A DNA stretch of 64,000 nt from NCBI GenBank assembly GCA_017640605.1, contig JAEPQH010000004.1:124001-188000 (forward strand), written 5' to 3'. How positions within the stretch are numbered: position 1 is the first letter of the stretch; every line of letters starts with the position of its first letter. This DNA comes from Balneolaceae bacterium (GTDB taxonomy: Bacteria; Bacteroidota; Rhodothermia; Balneolales; Balneolaceae). The notes beneath the pieces were generated by a model, which saw nothing but the letters and a program-made list of their open reading frames with translations, had not been told where the DNA came from and did no database searches. The position numbers and the translations under genes were made by a program. This document shows, piece after piece, positions 59,656 through 64,000 of the stretch.

Positions 59656-62202
59656 CTAGCCTTTTTCGGCAATCAGTTGAACAGCTTCGTCCAGTGTATA
59701 CTTTTCCGGATCGGTACCTTTAGGCAAACCAATATTTTTCTTTCCATGCTTGATGTACGGCCCATATCTGCCATCCATCACTTTAATGGCTTGCTCAGTT
59801 TCCGGATGTTTTCCAAGATCTTTCAACTCTGAGCTTTTTCGTGGTGCAGCTTTCATCGCAAGTAGTTCTACTGCTCGGTCTAGCTCGATAGAGAGTACGT
59901 CATCTCCTTTCGGGATTGATTTGAACTTGCCGTCGTGTACCACAAACGGACCAAATCGGCCAACTCCCGCTTTAACCACTTTTCCATCGCTTGGATGTTC
60001 ACCTAATGTTCTTGGCAGTTGTAACAGTTTTAAAGCGAGGTCAAAGTCCACATCTTCCGGAGACATTCCCTTAAATAAGGAAACACGTTTCGGCTTTTTA
60101 TTTTCTTCGGATACTTCCCCTAACTGCACATACGGCCCATATCTACCACTCAGTAAAAATACCGGCAATCCTTCTTCGGGATGAATTCCCAGTGGTTTAT
60201 CCTGTTCTTCCGAAAGCTTGATGAGTTCCTCAAGTTTCTCAGGCGTTATGTCGCTCGGGTCCATGTCCTGAGGCAGAGAAGTCGAAACCTCCTCGTCCCC
60301 TTTTTTCATTTTAGCATACGGCCCAAAACGGCCAACAGCTACACTAATTCCTTCAAGACCATCAAGCGGTAAATCAAGCAATTTTGCTTTCTGTGGATCA
60401 ATTTTATCCTCTTGACGCTCTACTTTGGCTTTTAATCCGTTTTCGCCTTTGTAGTAGTCATCCAAATATTTAACCGGGTCTTCCGTGCCATTAGCTACAC
60501 CATCCAGTTTGTCTTCCAGATTAGAAGTGAACTCACTGTCCACTAAATCAGGGAAATGCTCCTCCAGCAATGAGGTTACAGCAAAAGCAGTGAACGTCGG
60601 CACAAGTGCTTTACCCTCTGCTCTACAGTAATTTCGTGATTGAATAGTTGAGATAACCGCTGCGTATGTTGATGGGCGACCAACGCCACTTTGCTCGAGT
60701 GCTTTTACCAAGGTTGCCTCTGTATATCGAGCCGGTGGTTTTGTTTCGTGCGAACTGAATTGCAGATCTTGTAAATCAGCCCCGTCTCCTTTGGCCATAG
60801 CCGGCAGAAATTTTTCCTGATTCTCAAGAGCGGCATCCGTGTCGTCGCTTCCCTCAACATAGGCTCGGAAGAAACCTGGGAATAAAATCTTCTTACCACT
60901 CGACCTGAAATCCGCAGAAGTACCATTATTTTTAGCAGTGATGGTTACGTTGGTAAACTCGAGTTCAGCCTCCGCCATTTGTGTGGCTATGGTACGTTTC
61001 CAGATGAGATCGTACAATTTAAACTCGCGATCTTTCAAACCGGATTTTTCCGGAATTATAAATTTTGAACCGGACGGGCGAATGGCCTCATGAGCTTCCT
61101 GCGCTGATTTTCCTTTGGCATTATAATTTCGAACCCGTTCGAACAAATAATCTTCGCCATACATTTGAACAATGCCATCTCGAGCGGCATCGATGGCCTG
61201 ACCCGATAAGCGGGTAGAATCGGTTCTCATATATGTGATAAAACCTTTTTCGTACAACTTTTGCGCAACACTCATGGTATCGCGTGCGCTCATTCCGAAT
61301 TTTCGGTTGGCTTCCTGCTGTAAAGTTGAGGTAATAAACGGTGGCGCAGGATTTCTTTTTTGTGTATTCACTTCTACACTGCTAACCGACCAACTAGCCT
61401 GCTTCAAATCTTTAACCAGCGAGTCTGCCGCTTCTTCATCCAAAAGCACAACAGAATCCGGCTTTTTTAACTTTCCGGTATTTTCATCAAAGTCTTTGCC
61501 GCTTGCAATACGCTTTCCGTTTACGTGACTTAAATCAGCTTTAAACTCGTCGTTTTCGCCCGTTTTTTGTAATACCGCTTGTAAATCGTAGTAGGTACCA
61601 CTTTTAAATTTCATGCGCTCTCGTTCGCGCTCAACCAAAAATTCTACCGCAACCGATTGTACACGTCCCGCCGAAAGACCCGGAGAAATCTTTTTCCAAA
61701 GTAATGGCGAAACTGTGTATCCTGCCAAACGATCCAGAATTCGGCGCGTTTCTTGGGCATACACCAGATTCATATCGATGTCGCGGATATTCTTCAACGC
61801 ATTTTGAACGGCTTCTTTGGTGATCTCGCGGAACACCATGCGTTTTACAGGCACTTTAGGTTTTAGAACCTCGAGTAAGTGCCACGCAATTGCTTCCCCT
61901 TCGCGATCCTCATCCGTTGCCAGAATCAACTCGTCGGCTTCTTTAAGCTTCTTTTTTAATCGGGAAACGATCTTCTTTTTATCCGGCGGGGTAACATAAA
62001 TCGCGTAGTATCGATCATCAGGATTGATCCCCAGCGTAGCCCAGGATTCCTTTTTATATTTAGCCGGAATGTTTTTTGCGGATGCAGGTAAGTCTCGTAT
62101 ATGTCCCATCGACGAATCTACCTCATACCCCTTTGGCAGGTACTTACTGATGGTTTTAGTCTTTGTGGGAGACTCTACAATAACAAGACTTTTCATGTGC
62201 AA
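59656..62202 (-). CDS. topA: DNA topoisomerase I
   Basis: 848 residues. Toprim domain SLVIVESPTKTKTISKYL...LILATDEDREGEAIAWHL, and the active-site tyrosine (residue 324) in FITYMRTDSTRLS. GVGRPSTYAAVISTIQSRNY is in the gate domain. The C-terminal 250 residues carry repeated GRFGPYAKMKKGD / GRYGPYVQLGEVS / GRFGPFVVHDGKF / GRYGPYIKHGKKN units of the Toprim C-repeat type in place of zinc fingers, as usual in this group. Removes negative supercoils. The redoxin gene lies 6 nt upstream on the same strand. Confidence 0.97.
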   Translation of the reverse strand: MHMKSLVIVESPTKTKTISKYLPKGYEVDSSMGHIRDLPASAKNIPAKYKKESWATLGINPDDRYYAIYVTPPDKKKIVSRLKKKLKEADELILATDEDREGEAIAWHLLEVLKPKVPVKRMVFREITKEAVQNALKNIRDIDMNLVYAQETRRILDRLAGYTVSPLLWKKISPGLSAGRVQSVAVEFLVERERERMKFKSGTYYDLQAVLQKTGENDEFKADLSHVNGKRIASGKDFDENTGKLKKPDSVVLLDEEAADSLVKDLKQASWSVSSVEVNTQKRNPAPPFITSTLQQEANRKFGMSARDTMSVAQKLYEKGFITYMRTDSTRLSGQAIDAARDGIVQMYGEDYLFERVRNYNAKGKSAQEAHEAIRPSGSKFIIPEKSGLKDREFKLYDLIWKRTIATQMAEAELEFTNVTITAKNNGTSADFRSSGKKILFPGFFRAYVEGSDDTDAALENQEKFLPAMAKGDGADLQDLQFSSHETKPPARYTEATLVKALEQSGVGRPSTYAAVISTIQSRNYCRAEGKALVPTFTAFAVTSLLEEHFPDLVDSEFTSNLEDKLDGVANGTEDPVKYLDDYYKGENGLKAKVERQEDKIDPQKAKLLDLPLDGLEGISVAVGRFGPYAKMKKGDEEVSTSLPQDMDPSDITPEKLEELIKLSEEQDKPLGIHPEEGLPVFLLSGRYGPYVQLGEVSEENKKPKRVSLFKGMSPEDVDFDLALKLLQLPRTLGEHPSDGKVVKAGVGRFGPFVVHDGKFKSIPKGDDVLSIELDRAVELLAMKAAPRKSSELKDLGKHPETEQAIKVMDGRYGPYIKHGKKNIGLPKGTDPEKYTLDEAVQLIAEKG

Positions 62203-62208
62203 ACAGGT

Positions 62209-62685
62209 TTATTTGAGTGAGCCGATTAACTCTTTCAGTTCCTCAGCGTGCGCTTTCGCATTAATTTTTTCGATAACCGCCAAAATAGTACCATCTGTAT
62301 CAATAACAAAGGCAGAACGTGACGGACCTTCGTAAGTTTTTCCGTACATCTTCTTCTCTACCACAGAATCGGTAGCATTTGAGAATTTGTATTCAGGGTC
62401 CGACGCTATCAAATAGCTGATGTCGTGCTTCGCAATATAGCGTTTATGCGAGCCGCATGTGTCTTTGCTGATTGTCATTAAATTATATCCGGCATCATCA
62501 AACCAATCAGCGTGCTCCGCTAACGACACATTTTGCTTATCGCAGCTGGAGGTGTTGTTCTTCATATACACCGAAACGATAGTCGGTCGATCTAAAATCT
62601 CGCTAAATTTTATGGTTTTCTCTTCTTCACCCTGAACAACATCCAAAGTGAAATCGGTATTCATTTTTGCGCCGGTCTCAATCAT
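62209..62685 (-). CDS. Peroxiredoxin-like (AhpC/BCP-type) protein
   Basis: 158 residues of thioredoxin fold: TIVSVYMKNNTSSCDKQNVSLAEHADWF carries the probable peroxidatic Cys in SSCDKQ, which stands where BCP proteins have TPGCT. A second Cys in SKDTCGSHKRY may be the resolving residue. PSRSAFVIDTDGTILAVIE is the typical late strand pair. The start overlaps the end of the OsmC gene by 8 nt. Reduces peroxides with thioredoxin, by family. Confidence 0.8.
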   Translation of the reverse strand: MIETGAKMNTDFTLDVVQGEEEKTIKFSEILDRPTIVSVYMKNNTSSCDKQNVSLAEHADWFDDAGYNLMTISKDTCGSHKRYIAKHDISYLIASDPEYKFSNATDSVVEKKMYGKTYEGPSRSAFVIDTDGTILAVIEKINAKAHAEELKELIGSLK

Positions 62686-63157
62686 AGTCTTTTATTTTTG
62701 TTGTTGATTTGTGCTCTATCGGAAAATTACATGAGTTTGCGATAAAGCACATCTTGTTGGCCTTGGAATGAATGGAATCGACTTTAGAAATCATTCGTTC
62801 CTCTTTTACGTGCACTGTGGGATGCAACCTAACCCGCACAAATCTTCCACTTCCATCGTTGTTTTCTTCCATGATTCCCGTTGCACGGTCTTCATATTCA
62901 AGAACCACCACGCCTTCTACTGAACACAAATGCAAAAACCACAACATGTGGCAGGACGAGAGTGATGCTAAAAATAATTCTTCCGGATTATGAAGATCAG
63001 GATCACCTCTAAATGCAGGATCTGAGGAAGCATGTATCAGTGGCTTGGAGCCCATTTTTATTTCATGATTTCTTGAATAAGCCCGATACCCCGAGGTTCC
63101 AATCCCTTGGTTTCCCGTCCAAACGATGTTTGCAGAATAATGATGTTGTTTTGGCAT
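62678..63157 (-). CDS. OsmC/Ohr-family protein
   Basis: 159 residues. Two redox cysteines in FLASLSSCHMLWFLHLC and KMCFIANSCNFPIE, the C1 and C2 sites of the OsmC fold, with PEELFLASLSSCHM highly typical. These proteins reduce organic hydroperoxides. It overlaps the peroxiredoxin downstream by 8 nt, so the two form one peroxide-defence transcription unit. Confidence 0.9.
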   Translation of the reverse strand: MPKQHHYSANIVWTGNQGIGTSGYRAYSRNHEIKMGSKPLIHASSDPAFRGDPDLHNPEELFLASLSSCHMLWFLHLCSVEGVVVLEYEDRATGIMEENNDGSGRFVRVRLHPTVHVKEERMISKVDSIHSKANKMCFIANSCNFPIEHKSTTKIKDYD

Positions 63158-63301
63158 GAAGTGTTTTTTTTGATCTGAGCAAGATCAGGCATGATTTCTT
63201 TTTCACTAGTTATTCCAAATATCTAAAACTCAAAAGATTTTGTGAAGCACTAGAATTTTTGCTAAAACTGAGTTACAATATCCACAACCAATCCAATATT
63301 T

Positions 63302-63613
63302 ATGAGTCCCGACAAAAGAGTCTTCGAACTGATGCAACAATTTGGTGGCGATTCTAAAAAGTGTCGCCCGGTTCACTTTTATTTTTACTTTCCGGAAGAA
63401 GCCGCTGCGATAAGAATGTCGGAACAGCTAGAGGCTATGCGCTTTGAAACGGAAGTACGAACTGCTGCAATCGGTGAGAAATGGCTTTGTTTTGCAACCC
63501 GTAATATGGTGCCCGATTCTGATATCATCGAAGGGCTACGCGCCATTTTCACCAATATGTGCTCAAAACTTGGCGGGGAATATGATGGCTGGGAAACCGA
63601 ACTGATTCTGTAA
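63302..63613 (+). CDS. RraB-like (ribonuclease E inhibitor) domain protein
   Basis: 103 residues. VHFYFYFPEEAAAIRMSEQLEAMRFETEVRTAAIGEKWLCFATRNM and the end GGEYDGWETELIL match the RraB ferredoxin-like domain, where F-P-x-x-x-A...L...GF and YDGWE are the conserved pieces. In E. coli RraB binds RNase E; whether the target is the same here is unknown. The next gene follows after 1 nt. Confidence 0.8.
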   Translation: MSPDKRVFELMQQFGGDSKKCRPVHFYFYFPEEAAAIRMSEQLEAMRFETEVRTAAIGEKWLCFATRNMVPDSDIIEGLRAIFTNMCSKLGGEYDGWETELIL

Positions 63614-63614
63614 T

Positions 63615-63815
63615 ATGAAAGACCTAACTAACTACACCTTCACAGAATTGTACGATATGCTCCATCATGTGAATGAGTATAAGTATCCCGAAAAAATCCA
63701 GGCTCTGAAGGAAGAAATCGAGCGACGAAAAGAAGCAGGAGAAGTACCACAACAATTAGTGCCAAAACCCGATTGGAGCGTGTTTAGGTTTCGGAAGAAC
63801 AAACAATCGGCCTAA
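63615..63815 (+). CDS. Small hypothetical protein downstream of rraB-like gene
   Basis: 66 residues, charged: NYTFTELYDMLHHVNEYKYPEKIQALKEEIERRKEAGEVP then a basic end (FRFRKNKQSA). Predicted as two helices. It starts 1 nt after the RraB-like stop, so it is almost certainly co-translated. No family recognised. Confidence 0.65.
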   Translation: MKDLTNYTFTELYDMLHHVNEYKYPEKIQALKEEIERRKEAGEVPQQLVPKPDWSVFRFRKNKQSA

Positions 63816-63862
63816 TAGCGGATTAATTACACAACCTTTGTTGCTCTGCAACTTTGTAACTG

Positions 63863-64000
63863 TTACTTATAAATCAACAAATACTTAGCCACTGCAGCAA
63901 CTACCAGCGAGTGATCAATTTGACCCGTTTTTACTAAATCCAGAAAATCAGATAGTGGAAGTACATGTACATGAATGCGTTCGTTGCCGTCTAATTTTTG
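63863..64000 (-). CDS. NUDIX hydrolase, C-terminal end (rest outside window)
   Basis: The minus-strand frame is open from the window edge to TAA at 63863-63865 and encodes 45 residues: QKLDGNERIHVHVLPLSDFL, DLVKTGQIDHSLVVAAVAKY, LLIYK. This is the typical end of ADP-ribose-pyrophosphatase-like NUDIX proteins (DE.I.V...PL.......G.I.D...V.A). The NUDIX box itself lies outside. Confidence 0.75.
   Translation of the reverse strand, partial: QKLDGNERIHVHVLPLSDFLDLVKTGQIDHSLVVAAVAKYLLIYK

Overview
The window looks like a chromosomal segment of a marine-type member of the Bacteroidota/Balneolota group, most likely Balneolaceae-like. The evidence is moderate GC, a type IX secretion sorting tail (AYPNPFNPST...), DUF6090-family proteins, TolB/TPR membrane proteins, DUF5916, LytTR two-component genes and the dnaX-ybaB-recR cluster. 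I see no rRNA, tRNA, CRISPR array or prophage. The taxonomic call is inference from gene content.

Layout. 1-12.8 kb is mostly housekeeping and metabolism: an M16 peptidase cut by the window edge, a FIST-like protein, mnmE, an outer-membrane protein, an M20 amidohydrolase, a DUF3500 protein, a POT peptide transporter, a PPi-type phosphofructokinase and an SQR-like flavoprotein. 12.8-18.2 kb carries a DUF456 protein, a broken T9SS-tail gene, a lipoprotein, an S9 peptidase and a small membrane protein. They sit between dense palindromic repeats and repeated hairpin terminators.

18.2-31.3 kb is the most unusual part. It holds thirteen DUF6090 paralogues (called D1-D13 here by coordinate), all on the minus strand, one split by an in-frame TGA. 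Each has a nearly constant N-terminus (basic stretch, one membrane helix, NNWNE) and a strongly diverged helical tail. Five junctions are tight (-1 to +3 nt). Every wider junction contains a repeat element: a GTCAT-type MITE, a GTTTGAA-ended palindromic insert, an IS200/IS605-like element, or a transposase-less copy of that element. Four truncated 5' stubs of the same family lie directly after intact genes. This suggests one long co-translated array that is being broken up and reshuffled.

31.3-38.9 kb carries three large TolB-like/TPR membrane proteins, an MFS transporter on the other strand and a 39-residue membrane peptide. 39-47.1 kb has an EEP-family lipoprotein, a polyphosphate glucokinase, an antitoxin with a wrecked ParE toxin, an aspartyl protease-like lipoprotein, a putative barrel protein, a membrane LytTR regulator and an MBL hydrolase. 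47.1-64 kb has a DUF5916 protein, a LytS/LytR pair, dnaX-ybaB-recR, an M1 peptidase, malic enzyme, a thioredoxin-fold protein, topA, a peroxiredoxin, OsmC, an RraB-like protein and a NUDIX gene cut by the edge.

How genes may work together. The phosphofructokinase has the Asp/Lys pair typical of pyrophosphate enzymes, and the glucokinase is of the polyphosphate type, so upper glycolysis may be partly driven by phosphoanhydrides rather than ATP. dnaX-ybaB-recR couples replication clamp loading to recombinational repair. The peroxiredoxin and OsmC genes overlap and probably form one peroxide-defence unit. All functional statements come from motifs and family resemblance read by eye; no database search was run.
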